NCBI GenBank assembly: GCA_016125095.1
Contig: WGMK01000014.1
Location: 62,001 to 126,000, forward strand
DNA: 64,000 nt
DNA from: Candidatus Hydrogenedens sp.
GTDB lineage: Bacteria; Hydrogenedentota; Hydrogenedentia; Hydrogenedentales; JAEUWI01
Reading direction: 5' to 3'
How positions within the stretch are numbered: the first letter of the stretch is position 1; each line of letters begins with the position of its first letter. A model generated the notes under the pieces. It made no database searches and was not told the origin of the DNA. It saw only the letters and a program-made list of their open reading frames with translations. The position numbers and the translations under genes are program-made. Of the stretch, positions 53,373-63,457 are shown piece after piece.

Positions 53373-54982
53373 ATTTTCTCGAGCGGCTGTCGCGCTACGA
53401 CGGCCCGTGGCGCGCCCTCCGCCTGGAAGGCCCGCTGCTGGCCCGCCGCGTGTCGGAACTGCGCGAGCGCGCCGAGCACCTGCACGATGTGCTCGTGGTG
53501 GCCATGGTGGGCGGCTCGGGCGTGGGCAAATCGACCTTTCTCAACGCGCTCGCAGGGGACACGCTGGCCAAAACCTCGCCCTACCGCCCCTGCACCACGC
53601 ACCCGACGGTCTACGCGCCGCCGGGCGTGCGCTTGCCGTTCGAGGGCTGGACACACACCACGGGTTCTGCGCTCGAGCACCTGGTGATTGTGGATACGCC
53701 GGACTCCGATTCCATCGCGCTGGAGCACCGCGAGCGCGCCGTCGAGGTGCTGCGTCAGGCCGACCTTGTGATGATCTGCGGCAGCATGGAGAAATACCTC
53801 GACGAGGCGACGTGGTCGCTGTTGCGGCCGCTGCGCGAAGAGCGCGCATTCGTCTGCATCGAGACCAAGGCCGGCCCCGACGAGAGCATCCGCGCGCACT
53901 GGCTCGGCCGGCTCGAGGAACAAGGCTTTCAGGTCGACCGCTATTTCCGGGTCAATGCGCTCAAGACCTACGACCGCAAACTGCGTAGCGGCGCACCCGA
54001 GCCGGAGGAATATGACTTTCCCGCGCTGGAGCAATACCTTCAGGAAGAATTGACGGCCGAGCGCATCGAACGCATCAAGCGGTCGAACGTGTCCGGGTTG
54101 CTGCGCAAGACCTCCGGCCGCCTGGCCGAGATCGCCGGCGGAGCCGAGCCCGTGATCGATTCGCTTGAGGCGCGCTTCGAGGCCGCCGAGCGGGAACTCG
54201 CCAAGACCTCCTTCGCCGTGGTCGAAGAACGATTGTTCAAAGAGAATCACCTGTGGAGCTTCGCGCTGGGCCGCGAAGTGGGGCTGCGCGCCAAGGGCAT
54301 CGTAGGCACGGCCGGCCGCGCGCTCGAGGCCATGCGCACGCTGCCCGCGCGGCTGGGCAGCTGGCTACCGGGCCTCCGCCGCAGCGATACCGGCAAGCAC
54401 GCCGCCGGGCTGATGGCCGCTGAACCGCTCTTCGCCGAGGACCTCGACGCCGCCACCGGCGAGATCGTGTCGCTCTACCAGCGCCAGCGCAGCGCCATCA
54501 CGCTCGACCTTGCCCGCAGCGGATTGACGGAGCACGAGGTGGATGCCACGACCCACGCCTTCGAGGAAGCGCTCAATGCGCGTGTGTCGCAGGTGCTGCG
54601 CGGCCCCGCGCGCGATGCCGTCGTGCGACGCGCCCGCATGCTCACCGGCTGGCCCGTCACCCTGCTGTGCGACGTGCCTCTCGCGGCGCTCATTTTGTTC
54701 AGCGCCTACCGCATGGTCGATGCCTATTTCTTCGGGGCCGACCTGCCCGCGCAATTTATATCGCTCAGCATCATGGTGCTGCTGCTCGCACTGGCGGTAG
54801 AGCTGGCCGCCATGGGCATCGCTGCGCGGGTCATGGCGTGGTCTGCCCGGCGTCAGGCCCTGCAATCGCTCCGCGTCGCCTTCCTCTCCCCGGGCCTCGC
54901 CTTTCAGAACGAACGCGCCGTCCTCGACGGCATCCGCACGCAGATCGACCTTATCAAACGCATCGCCCGCGCCGTCGTGTAG
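53345..54982 (+). CDS. Dynamin-like GTPase B of a coupled pair, membrane-anchored
   Basis: 545 residues from GTG 53345, behind AGGAGA and 28 nt inside gene A. P-loop GGSGVGKS (56-63), DTPDSDS at 117, but the G4 position reads ETKAG rather than NKxD, so base recognition is altered. A long helical middle section leads to two membrane segments near 437-455 and 468-490 (PLAALILFSAYRMVDAYFF; ISLSIMVLLLALAVELAAM). The pair may act as a heteromeric membrane-remodelling GTPase. Function unproven. Confidence 0.78.
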   Translation: MPSSLREAIDFLERLSRYDGPWRALRLEGPLLARRVSELRERAEHLHDVLVVAMVGGSGVGKSTFLNALAGDTLAKTSPYRPCTTHPTVYAPPGVRLPFEGWTHTTGSALEHLVIVDTPDSDSIALEHRERAVEVLRQADLVMICGSMEKYLDEATWSLLRPLREERAFVCIETKAGPDESIRAHWLGRLEEQGFQVDRYFRVNALKTYDRKLRSGAPEPEEYDFPALEQYLQEELTAERIERIKRSNVSGLLRKTSGRLAEIAGGAEPVIDSLEARFEAAERELAKTSFAVVEERLFKENHLWSFALGREVGLRAKGIVGTAGRALEAMRTLPARLGSWLPGLRRSDTGKHAAGLMAAEPLFAEDLDAATGEIVSLYQRQRSAITLDLARSGLTEHEVDATTHAFEEALNARVSQVLRGPARDAVVRRARMLTGWPVTLLCDVPLAALILFSAYRMVDAYFFGADLPAQFISLSIMVLLLALAVELAAMGIAARVMAWSARRQALQSLRVAFLSPGLAFQNERAVLDGIRTQIDLIKRIARAVV

Positions 54983-55000
54983 GGGCGGGTCTCGGCTATG

Positions 55001-55086
55001 CCGGGAGCGCTGCTCTCCAGAGCGGCTCTTGATCCAAGTGTTCGGTCATCGCGCCAAGATGCCGCTCTGGAGAGCAGCGCTCCCGG
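55001..55086. repeat. Perfect 26-bp inverted repeat after the GTPase pair
   Basis: Arms 55001-55026 and 55061-55086 are exact reverse complements (CCGGGAGCGCTGCTCTCCAG type) around a 34-nt loop whose edges also partly pair. It lies 18 nt after the GTPase B stop and just before the convergent quinoprotein gene stop. No T tract is present. The shape is that of a MITE or REP element. Confidence 0.7.
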
Positions 55087-55111
55087 GAGAAATCGCGGCA
55101 ACTTACGCGTA

Positions 55112-57085
55112 CTATGGCAGGGCGTAGGCGATGACGGAGTCTCCAAGGGTACTGCCGCCTTTGCCGTGTCCGCCCGCGGCGAGTACCACGTATTGGCGGC
55201 TGTCTTCGCGGAGGCGGTAGGTCATCGGGGTGGCTTGTCCGCCGGCGGGCAGGCGGCCTTTCCAGAGTTCCTCGCCGGTGTCGAGGTCGTAGGCGCGCAA
55301 GTAATCGTCCAGCGCGGCGCCGATGAAGACGAGCCCGCTCTCGGTAATCAGCGGTCCGCCGAGATTCGGCACGCCGTAATTGATGGGCAGCGGAACCGGC
55401 GCGATGTCGCGCACGGTGCCGAAGGGTATCTGCCAATCGATTTCGCCGGTTGTCAGGTCGATGGTGGTGAGCACGCCCCAGGGCGGCGGGTTGCAGGGCA
55501 GGCCGAGCTTGGAGAGAAACACTTCGCGGCGCATGCCGTAGGGCGTACCTTCCTGGCGGCTGATTTCCACGTGCGGATTGGCCGCTTTCACCGCGTCGAA
55601 TTCGTCGGCGGGTATCAGCGACACCACCCAGGCGAGGTTCATGGCGTTCACCACGAGCTTCTGCCGGAAGGGATCCACCGCCACGCCACCCCAGTTGGTG
55701 CCGCCGGCGTTGCCGGGGAACATGAGCGTGGGCTGGATCACCTGCGGCGGGGTGTACATGCCTTCGAAATGCAGGCCCTGCAGCTGCTCCGCGCAGCCCT
55801 TCTGGTCGAAGCCCAACAGGCCCCAGGCTTCGTCGGACTTCAGGTCGGTGGGCACCAGCGGCGGCGGCAGCACGGGGAAGGGCTGCGTCGGCGCGCTCTT
55901 TTCGCCGGGCACCGGGCTCTGCGGCACCGCGCGTTCTTCTACCGGAAACACGGGTTCGCCGGTCTCGCGGTGCAGCACGAAGATGAAACCCATCTTGGTA
56001 GCCTGAATGACCACCGGCACGGTCTCGCCGTCTTTTTGAATCTCGGTCAGCGTCGGCTGGCAGGGCACATCGAAATCCCAGAGGTCGTTGTGCACCGTCT
56101 GATAGCGCCACACCACGTCGCCCGACGAGGCCCGCACCGCTACCACGCAGCTGCCGTAATAATCGAGGCCGTGCCGCAGTCCGCCGTAGTAATCCGGCGA
56201 GGGGTTGCCCGTGGGCATGAACACGAGATCGCGCTCGGCGTCCACCGACATTGGTGCCCACACGTTGGGCGTGCCCAGCGCATAGCCCGCATCCGACACG
56301 GCGAGCTCGGCGGTGCGCTTGTCCGGCGGCGGCGCGAGGTCCCAGCTCCAGCGGAGCGCGCCGGTGCGTGCGTCGAAGGCGCGCACGACGCCGCTCGGAA
56401 TATCCACGCGCTGGTTATCCACCACGGCCGAGCCCACCACCACCGTATCCCCCGCAATCACGGGCGGCGAGGTCACCTGGTATTCGCCCACGTAGCGCTG
56501 CTCGCCGACGCCCTCGTTGAGGTCGAACATGCCGTCCTTCGCGAAGGCCGTGCAGGGTTCGCCCGTGGTGGCGTCGAGCGCGAACAGCCGCCCGTCGTTG
56601 GTGGCCGTGAAGATACGCTTGGGCGAGGGCAGCGCCGCGTCACCCGTTTCCCAATACGTCACCCCGCGCGAAATGAGCTGGTTGGCGTAGTGCCCCTTGA
56701 GGTCCGTCTTGGGGTCGAACTTCCACAGTTCCTTGCCGGTTTCCGGGTCGAGCGCGATGACCCGGTTGAAGGGCGTGGGAAAATAGAGGCGGCCATCCGC
56801 AAGAATCGGCGTGGCTTCGAAGGCGGTGGTCGAGGGAATGTCGCCCTCGCCGTCCGACACATCGCCCGTATGGTATTCCCACGCCGGCTTCAGATAGCGC
56901 ACGTTGTTCTTGTCGATCTGCGTCAGCGCGGCGTAGCGGCTGCCGCCGTCGTCTCCGCCATAGGCCGGCCAACCCGCGGTCGGCCCGCCGAGTTCCAGTT
57001 CGATATGCACCGGCCAGTGCTGCCAGGCGTAATAGCCCGCCGCCGCAAGCAGCACGGCCGCAACGAACACGCGGAATCGCTTCAT
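55112..57085 (-). CDS. Membrane-anchored PQQ-dependent dehydrogenase (glucose dehydrogenase-like)
   Basis: 657 residues with one N-terminal hydrophobic segment (FRVFVAAVLLAAAGYYAW) as anchor or signal. Eight-bladed quinoprotein propeller motifs: DPETGKELWKFDPKTD, TVHNDLWDFDVPCQPTL, GTNWGGVAVDP and DLDTGEELWKGRLPAGGQATPMTY. The W-motifs and HNDLWDFD match membrane glucose/quinate dehydrogenases, but the five-helix membrane domain of Gcd is absent. It oxidises a sugar or alcohol in the periplasm using PQQ. ATG 57085 follows GGGAGGG. Confidence 0.88.
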   Translation of the reverse strand: MKRFRVFVAAVLLAAAGYYAWQHWPVHIELELGGPTAGWPAYGGDDGGSRYAALTQIDKNNVRYLKPAWEYHTGDVSDGEGDIPSTTAFEATPILADGRLYFPTPFNRVIALDPETGKELWKFDPKTDLKGHYANQLISRGVTYWETGDAALPSPKRIFTATNDGRLFALDATTGEPCTAFAKDGMFDLNEGVGEQRYVGEYQVTSPPVIAGDTVVVGSAVVDNQRVDIPSGVVRAFDARTGALRWSWDLAPPPDKRTAELAVSDAGYALGTPNVWAPMSVDAERDLVFMPTGNPSPDYYGGLRHGLDYYGSCVVAVRASSGDVVWRYQTVHNDLWDFDVPCQPTLTEIQKDGETVPVVIQATKMGFIFVLHRETGEPVFPVEERAVPQSPVPGEKSAPTQPFPVLPPPLVPTDLKSDEAWGLLGFDQKGCAEQLQGLHFEGMYTPPQVIQPTLMFPGNAGGTNWGGVAVDPFRQKLVVNAMNLAWVVSLIPADEFDAVKAANPHVEISRQEGTPYGMRREVFLSKLGLPCNPPPWGVLTTIDLTTGEIDWQIPFGTVRDIAPVPLPINYGVPNLGGPLITESGLVFIGAALDDYLRAYDLDTGEELWKGRLPAGGQATPMTYRLREDSRQYVVLAAGGHGKGGSTLGDSVIAYALP

Positions 57086-57244
57086 GGTGTTACCCTCCCG
57101 GAGCGGCACGCGCTGGCACCGCTCCTGTACCCTAGCCTTCCGCCGCAAAGGAATCCACCCGGCCGTCCCGTGTAAACGCTCGCGGCCGGACGGGCATCCA
57201 ACCTCCACGCGCGGCGGGTCCGCACGAAATACGGGAGTTGGCGT

Positions 57245-58198
57245 ATGCGATATCTGGCAGGGATTGGGCTGATTCTGGTGTTGCTCGCGGCACCCATCGC
57301 GGCAAAGGCGCTTTTTCCGGAGACGCCGCGCTCGTTCAATCGTATACCCCTCGAATCCACACAGTACGAGGAAATCCGTTTCGCCAATACCGAGCAGGAT
57401 CTCGAACTCGCGGGCATGCTGTTCTGGCCGGAAGGCGAAGGTCCGTTTCCGCTCGTAGTGGTTATTCACGGCGCGGGCAACAGCTTCCGCGGCAATCCGT
57501 GGTACCTGAGTTTCGTGACGCAGTTGCAGGCGCAGGGTATCGCGGTGCTGCTGCCCGACAAGCGCGGCTGCGAGCAATCCGAGGGCGATTGGCACACGGC
57601 ATCGTTTACCGACCTGGCCACCGATACCTATGCCGCAATCGACCATGTGCGGGCCGCGTATGCGGGCAAGGTTTCCTGCATCGGCGTGCTGGGCGCCAGC
57701 CAGGGCGGCCAGATCGCGCCCATCGTCGGGGCGCATCGCGACGATATCGGGTTCGTCGTGAATGTCGTGGGGTCCGCCGTGCCCTTCGACGAGGCCTTCC
57801 ACTACGAGGAGAACCTCAACCTGCGGGCCATGGGCGTGCTGCCCGGCTTGAGCAACGTCATCGCCTACGCTTCCTGCGCGTGGATCCGCCACGTGGCGCA
57901 GAAGGATTTCTGGTCGGCCGTCGGGCATTTCGACCCGCTGCCGTACTGGCAGGAGTCCAAGGTACCGGCGCTGGTGATTTACGGCGCCGAGGATACCAAC
58001 GTGCCTTCGCAGGCGAGCGCCGACCGCCTGAAGGAACTCGGCCGCGACGACCTCGAGGTCGAGATCTATCCGGGGTCGACCCACAAGATTGAGGATCCGC
58101 CCGGGCAGGGCGATAGCTACTTCCGCGCCGATGCGATTGAACGCATGACCACGTTCATCCGCGCGCATTGCGGCGCTACGGATGCTCCCGCGGCCTAG
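57245..58198 (+). CDS. Exported or anchored alpha/beta hydrolase
   Basis: 317 residues with an N-terminal hydrophobic segment (YLAGIGLILVLLAAPIAAKA). Complete triad: Ser in LGASQGGQIAP, Asp in YGAEDTNVPS and His in PGSTHKIEDP; HGAGN forms the oxyanion hole. GGGAG precedes the start. The family covers dienelactone-hydrolase-like esterases and peptidases. Its stop codon falls inside the left arm of the inverted repeat at 58195-58360. Confidence 0.87.
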   Translation: MRYLAGIGLILVLLAAPIAAKALFPETPRSFNRIPLESTQYEEIRFANTEQDLELAGMLFWPEGEGPFPLVVVIHGAGNSFRGNPWYLSFVTQLQAQGIAVLLPDKRGCEQSEGDWHTASFTDLATDTYAAIDHVRAAYAGKVSCIGVLGASQGGQIAPIVGAHRDDIGFVVNVVGSAVPFDEAFHYEENLNLRAMGVLPGLSNVIAYASCAWIRHVAQKDFWSAVGHFDPLPYWQESKVPALVIYGAEDTNVPSQASADRLKELGRDDLEVEIYPGSTHKIEDPPGQGDSYFRADAIERMTTFIRAHCGATDAPAA

Positions 58199-58360
58199 CA
58201 GCCCGTTGCAAAAATTGAACGCGGGCTACGAACGGTCTTCTCGGCACGACTCTTCGTTGCGAAGACTTGAAAATGTTCACATTTCCGGCGTCTTCGCGCC
58301 TTGATTCGTGCCGATAATCCTCGTTCTCGCCATCCCGCAAGTTTTGCAACGGGCTGCTAG
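58195..58360. repeat. Hairpin element whose ends hold the stop codons of two convergent genes
   Basis: Arms 58195-58213 and 58342-58360 are exact 19-bp reverse complements (CTAGCAGCCCGTTGCAAAA). The TAG stops of the hydrolase (plus) and the HlyD-like gene (minus) both lie in the outer CTAG. The interior has GCACGA...TCGTGC pairing and no ORF. It may be a MITE that landed at, and now supplies, both gene ends. Confidence 0.7.
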
Positions 58361-59679
58361 CGGGGCGAAACCAGCGAGCCGTCCTCGAGATCGTTCTCCG
58401 GCTCAAAGACCACCGTGTCGCCCTCGTTCAGGCCTTCGAGCACTTCGGCCCACGTGTCGTTCTTCAGGCCGATGCGCACGGGCGTGAGCACCGCGCGGCC
58501 GCCGACAACCTTGAACACGTACGACTGCCCCTCGCGGCGGAACGTGGCGCGCTCGGGCACGGCGAGCGCGTTGTCGCTTTCGCCGGTCACAATCTGCACA
58601 TCCAGCCGTGTGCCGGGCCGCAGGTTCAGTTCTTCGCGGTCGTAGTCGATCAGCACGCGCACGCGCTGCTGTTCGATGCCCAAGCTCGAGATCTTCGTGA
58701 ACGCCGCAGGGTAGATCTGCTTCACCGCGCCCGCCGCGTTCTCGCCGGTGATGGCCTTGCCCAGCAGCGCCACGGAATTGCCCGGCTGGATGCGGCCGGC
58801 CTCTTCGCTGAGCACGTCGCACTCAATCTCTGCCGACGCCATGTCGCCTATCCGCAGCAGCGGCGCGCCGGGCACGAGGGTGGCGCTGTCCTTCACGAAC
58901 TTGTCGAGCACCGGACCCGACACCGGCGCGCGCATGACGGCCCGCTCGAGCCGGTCACGCGCTATCTGCGCCTCGGCGCGGAGGCTTTCGGCCTGAGCGC
59001 GGTAGGCCTCGCGCAGGTATTCGTTGTCGTCCACCGAGCCTGTGACGCGGCTCTCGCCCAGCGCGGCAATCTCGCGGCCCTTGCGCGCAGTCTCCAGCGA
59101 CAACTCCGCCGCGCGCCGCTGCTCATTGGCGGACTTGGATGCGCGTTCCGCCACCTCGAGATCGCGCGGACTCGCCACACCGCCGGCGACGAGATCCTGC
59201 ACGCGCTTCCGTTCCTTCTCGGCGTCTTCCGCCGCGATGCGTGCGATTTCCAATTCGCGCTGGGCGATTTGGATGGCGTCCTCCGCTTCCTTCACGCGCA
59301 CGGCCGCCGTGTCGAGATCCTCTTCCTTCGGCTTTTGCGTGTCCACGCCGCGCATGTAGGCCTCGGCCTCGGCGATCCGCGCCTCGATGCCGGCCAGCTG
59401 CTGCTCGATGGGGAAGGTATCCATCGAGGCCACCACCTGCCCCGCCTCGACCTCGTCGCCGACCTCCAGCTCGATGCGCTTCAGCAGCCCGGCGTCGGGC
59501 ATGTCGATGATGTATTCATCGGCCAGGCGCGTCTTGGCTTCCTCGGCGATGTACTCGCGCACGTCCACCCGCTCCACCGGGCCGATTTCGACAATCACCG
59601 GCTGCGGGCGCAGGGCGTAATAGGCGATGACGCTCACCAGCGCCAGTCCCGCCATCGCGCCTCCGTATTTTTTCAGCAT
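58357..59679 (-). CDS. HlyD/MacA-type periplasmic adaptor (membrane fusion protein)
   Basis: 440 residues. N-terminal membrane segment (GLALVSVIAYYAL), biotinyl-lipoyl half-motifs (PDAGLLKRIELEVGDEVEAGQVVASMD near 60-85 and the returning RAPVSGPVLDKFV), a long coiled coil between them (about 100-240), then beta-barrel domains (LNLRPGTRLDVQIVTGESDNALAVPERA). ATG 59679 has GGAAGG upstream. It links the ABC pump (next two genes upstream) to the outer envelope. Confidence 0.9.
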   Translation of the reverse strand: MLKKYGGAMAGLALVSVIAYYALRPQPVIVEIGPVERVDVREYIAEEAKTRLADEYIIDMPDAGLLKRIELEVGDEVEAGQVVASMDTFPIEQQLAGIEARIAEAEAYMRGVDTQKPKEEDLDTAAVRVKEAEDAIQIAQRELEIARIAAEDAEKERKRVQDLVAGGVASPRDLEVAERASKSANEQRRAAELSLETARKGREIAALGESRVTGSVDDNEYLREAYRAQAESLRAEAQIARDRLERAVMRAPVSGPVLDKFVKDSATLVPGAPLLRIGDMASAEIECDVLSEEAGRIQPGNSVALLGKAITGENAAGAVKQIYPAAFTKISSLGIEQQRVRVLIDYDREELNLRPGTRLDVQIVTGESDNALAVPERATFRREGQSYVFKVVGGRAVLTPVRIGLKNDTWAEVLEGLNEGDTVVFEPENDLEDGSLVSPR

Positions 59680-59693
59680 TGCCGCCATCCTTC

Positions 59694-62066
59694 CTATTCG
59701 CGCTCTTTCAATACGGCCATCAGGTCGAGCCGGTTCAGCCGCCGCCAGGTCGCCAGGTTCGCCAGCACCACGAATACGATACTCAGCAGTACCGCCAGCG
59801 CATACGATTCCCGATCGATGTGGAACGGCAGCCGGTAGAGTTCCGTGTCGTAGGCGTTTACCATCATGGCGCACAAGGCGATGCCCGCCGGTATGCCGAA
59901 GACGATGCCCCCGAGGCTCAGCAGGGTGCTTTCGTTATACAGGATCCGGCCCACCTCGGCCGTGGTGAGGCCCAGCACGCGCAGCGAGGCCAGCTCGCGC
60001 TGCCGCTCGGCCAGCGACACCGAGGTCAGGTTGTAGATGATGGCGAAAGCGATGACGCCCGCGAAGATAAGCGTCATGGTGCTCATCACCCGCATGTTCG
60101 ACGCCAGCGTTTCCCGCAGCGCCTGGTAGGCCTCCTTGCTGAAGCCGACCGAATCCACCGCCGCGATATCCTTCAGGCGCTTCTTCAGGCCGCTGTCCGA
60201 GCCCGCGTCCGTGCGCAGCAGCGCGGCGTTGAAGGCGTAGGGTTCGTTCAGCAGGCGGCTGAGCGCGCCGATTTCCATGTAGGCGCCCGCGCCGAGATAT
60301 TGCTGGCTGATGCGCGACACGATGGCTGTGCGCTCGCCCTCGACCCGGCCCATGAGCGGCTCGAGCCTCAGGGTGTCGCCCGGCTGGACCTGAAGCTGTT
60401 GCGCCAGCTTGTCCGACAGGATCACGCCGGGACCGTCCACGTGCACCTCGCGGCCGCCCGTGTCGATCAGCTTGCGGAGTTCGCTGCCGGTGTCGAGGCC
60501 CGTCAGGACGATGTCCTTCGTGCGATGGCCCGAAGTGGCGCGGAAGGGGTATTCCATCAGCGGCTCGGCCCGGCGCACATGGTCGAAGCGCTGCAGGTCG
60601 TAGAGGGTGTCCTTGCCCTGCTCGCGCTGGAATCCGACGCGCACGTTCTCGCGCTGTACGTTTTCGTATTGGAAGGCGAGCATGTAATCCATGGAGTCCA
60701 TCGTGAACATGCCCATCATCAGCAGCCCGGTGGACACGGCCACGCCGGCCACGTGAATCGCCGCGCGGAAACGGTTGCGCTTGGCGTTGCGCAGGGTCAT
60801 TTTCCACGAGAAGGGAATGCGCCGCCATAGGGCGGCGAAGCGCTCGAGCAGCAGCTTCGCACCCGAGCGCGGGGCTTCCGGCCGCATGGCCTCCGCAGGC
60901 TGGATGCCCGCGGCCTGCCGTGCCGCAAACACCGCGCCGCACAGCGTGAACGCGATGGTGATGCCCATGCTGCGCCACAGCACCTCCGGGTACACGCGGG
61001 ACTCCAGCAGCGGAAACGAGTAGATCTCGACATAGAGCTTGATGAGCTGGCGCGACAGAAACTGCCCAAGGAAGAAACCGCCCGCGCAGCCCGCCAGGCA
61101 AAGCGCGAGGCCGTATTCGATGTAGTGCCAGGCGATGGCGAGGTCGGTGTAGCCGAAGGCCTTGAGCAGCCCGATCTGCGTGCGCTCCATCCGCACCATG
61201 CGCCCCAGCAGCACGAACAAGATCATCGCCGCGATGCCGAGGAAGACCGTGGGAATCACCGTCGCCGTGGCCTGCAGGCCCTTGATCTCGTCGGTGATGA
61301 AGGAGTTCGAGAGCTGATCCTCCTTCTTTACCTTCGCGAAGACGCCATAGTTGGAGAAGGCCTTCTCGATCTGATCGAACAGCACGTCGGTCTGCTCGGG
61401 ATCGTCCATGAGGCCGACGATGTTGTTGCAGGCCGCGCTCATGTTCATCGCTGTTTCGGCGAATTCCTCGGACACCCACAGCACGCCGAAGCGCTCGGGC
61501 GCAGGCAGCAGTTCCTGCACATTCCGGATGAGGTAGATGTACTCCGGCGACTGCCCGGTGCCGACAATCTTGAGCGGATATTTCTTGCTCTCCAGCGTCA
61601 CGCTGATCCAGTCGCCCGGTTCAAGCCCGTTCGCCGTGGCGAAGCGTTCGCTCAGCACGACTTCCTGCTGCGCGCCGGGCTCGAGGTAGCGGCCCTGGTT
61701 CACCACGATGTCGTTAATCGCGGCGCCGCGCGGCACCGGCATGGAAATCACCCGGCCCGAGCGCGGCTCGTCGATACCCTCGATGTCCACGCTGCCGTCG
61801 CGCACGATGCGGCCGCGCGCGCGCGACACGCCGGGCATGGATTCCACCTGGAATACCGCCGTCTCGGGCGCTCGCTCGAGCATGATCTCGAAATCGGCGA
61901 AGCGGTATTCGCTGTAGTACGTGTCGCGCGTGAGCCGCAGGTTCAGGAACGCGGAATAGACGCAGATGTAGCAGGCCGTGCCGCAGAGCACCACCGCCAT
62001 GACCGCGAGCGACTGCCCCCAGTTCTGCCGGAGCGTGCGGATAATCTTCCAGTGCAGCGGGTGCAT
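59694..62066 (-). CDS. ABC transporter permease (FtsX/MacB-like, duplicated)
   Basis: 790 residues. Two FtsX-type units: membrane segments near 18-38, 268-290, 315-345 and 370-390, then a second set at the C-terminus (LIFAGVIAFAIIYNLTSVSLAERQRELASLRVLGLT; IVFGIPAGIALCAMMV; ALAVLLSIVFVVLANLA). Large extracytoplasmic domains lie between. The ERxxELASLRVLG motif is the ATPase-coupling signature. It starts one nt after the ATPase stop. Confidence 0.9.
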   Translation of the reverse strand: MHPLHWKIIRTLRQNWGQSLAVMAVVLCGTACYICVYSAFLNLRLTRDTYYSEYRFADFEIMLERAPETAVFQVESMPGVSRARGRIVRDGSVDIEGIDEPRSGRVISMPVPRGAAINDIVVNQGRYLEPGAQQEVVLSERFATANGLEPGDWISVTLESKKYPLKIVGTGQSPEYIYLIRNVQELLPAPERFGVLWVSEEFAETAMNMSAACNNIVGLMDDPEQTDVLFDQIEKAFSNYGVFAKVKKEDQLSNSFITDEIKGLQATATVIPTVFLGIAAMILFVLLGRMVRMERTQIGLLKAFGYTDLAIAWHYIEYGLALCLAGCAGGFFLGQFLSRQLIKLYVEIYSFPLLESRVYPEVLWRSMGITIAFTLCGAVFAARQAAGIQPAEAMRPEAPRSGAKLLLERFAALWRRIPFSWKMTLRNAKRNRFRAAIHVAGVAVSTGLLMMGMFTMDSMDYMLAFQYENVQRENVRVGFQREQGKDTLYDLQRFDHVRRAEPLMEYPFRATSGHRTKDIVLTGLDTGSELRKLIDTGGREVHVDGPGVILSDKLAQQLQVQPGDTLRLEPLMGRVEGERTAIVSRISQQYLGAGAYMEIGALSRLLNEPYAFNAALLRTDAGSDSGLKKRLKDIAAVDSVGFSKEAYQALRETLASNMRVMSTMTLIFAGVIAFAIIYNLTSVSLAERQRELASLRVLGLTTAEVGRILYNESTLLSLGGIVFGIPAGIALCAMMVNAYDTELYRLPFHIDRESYALAVLLSIVFVVLANLATWRRLNRLDLMAVLKERE

Positions 62067-62067
62067 T

Positions 62068-62796
<729 letters not shown>

Positions 62797-62827
62797 CGGG
62801 CTGCCTCCTTCCGCGCGCGCCGGGGCG

Positions 62828-63457
62828 TTATTTCTTCCAGGTGCCCCCGGACTCCACGCGCTGCTTCAATGATTCTACAATGCCCGGCAGGTCTCTATTC
62901 ATGAAAAATTTCTGGATGAACTGCGGAATCGCCATGCCGGTCACCACGTCCATTTCGTGTATGGCGATGCTGCGGTCGTCGCCCAGCGGCAACACCCGCC
63001 ACGCGCCGCTCACCTTCTCGAAATCGTTCTTCTGGTCCGGGTCCAAGTCCCACTCGATGCTCTTGCCCGCCTCATCGATCCGCATCATCAGGTGATACGT
63101 CAGCGTGCGCAGCATCACCTTGGTGGTAAAGGTCACGCCCGCGCGGGTGGGGTCCGAGCCGTCCGTATACACTTCCGACGTCTCCACCTTTGGTGTCCAT
63201 TCCTGCTGACCCTCGAAGTCCAGCAGCGTCTTCCACACGGCGTCCGGCGCGGCATTCACGATGCCCAGCACCGCCGCGCGCGCGCTGCCGTTCTCCTCGC
63301 CACCCGCATCCTTCACCACCGCCACGCCCTTCGATTCCAACTCCTGCTTCACCGCATCCGTCAACAGCGGGTGTTCCGGCCAAGTGATCTCTTCAGCCAA
63401 AACAGGCAGGGACAAGGCAACCAACAACAGCGATGCAACAGGAATACCGTGCTTCAT
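62828..63457 (-). CDS. Secreted SRPBCC/START-like protein
   Basis: 209 residues with a signal peptide ([20 protein letters not shown]). The remainder has the START/polyketide-cyclase pattern: [63 protein letters not shown] and a C-terminal amphipathic helix. It should bind a hydrophobic ligand in the periplasm. It overlaps the nucleotidyltransferase stop (ATGA), but a functional link to that gene is doubtful. Confidence 0.82.
   Translation of the reverse strand: MKHGIPVASLLLVALSLPVLAEEITWPEHPLLTDAVKQELESKGVAVVKDAGGEENGSARAAVLGIVNAAPDAVWKTLLDFEGQQEWTPKVETSEVYTDGSDPTRAGVTFTTKVMLRTLTYHLMMRIDEAGKSIEWDLDPDQKNDFEKVSGAWRVLPLGDDRSIAIHEMDVVTGMAIPQFIQKFFMNRDLPGIVESLKQRVESGGTWKK

Noticed and set aside
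54998..57175. 725-residue plus-strand open frame opposite the quinoprotein gene
   Set aside because: Composition is typical of a shadow frame and its start lies inside the 26-bp inverted repeat.
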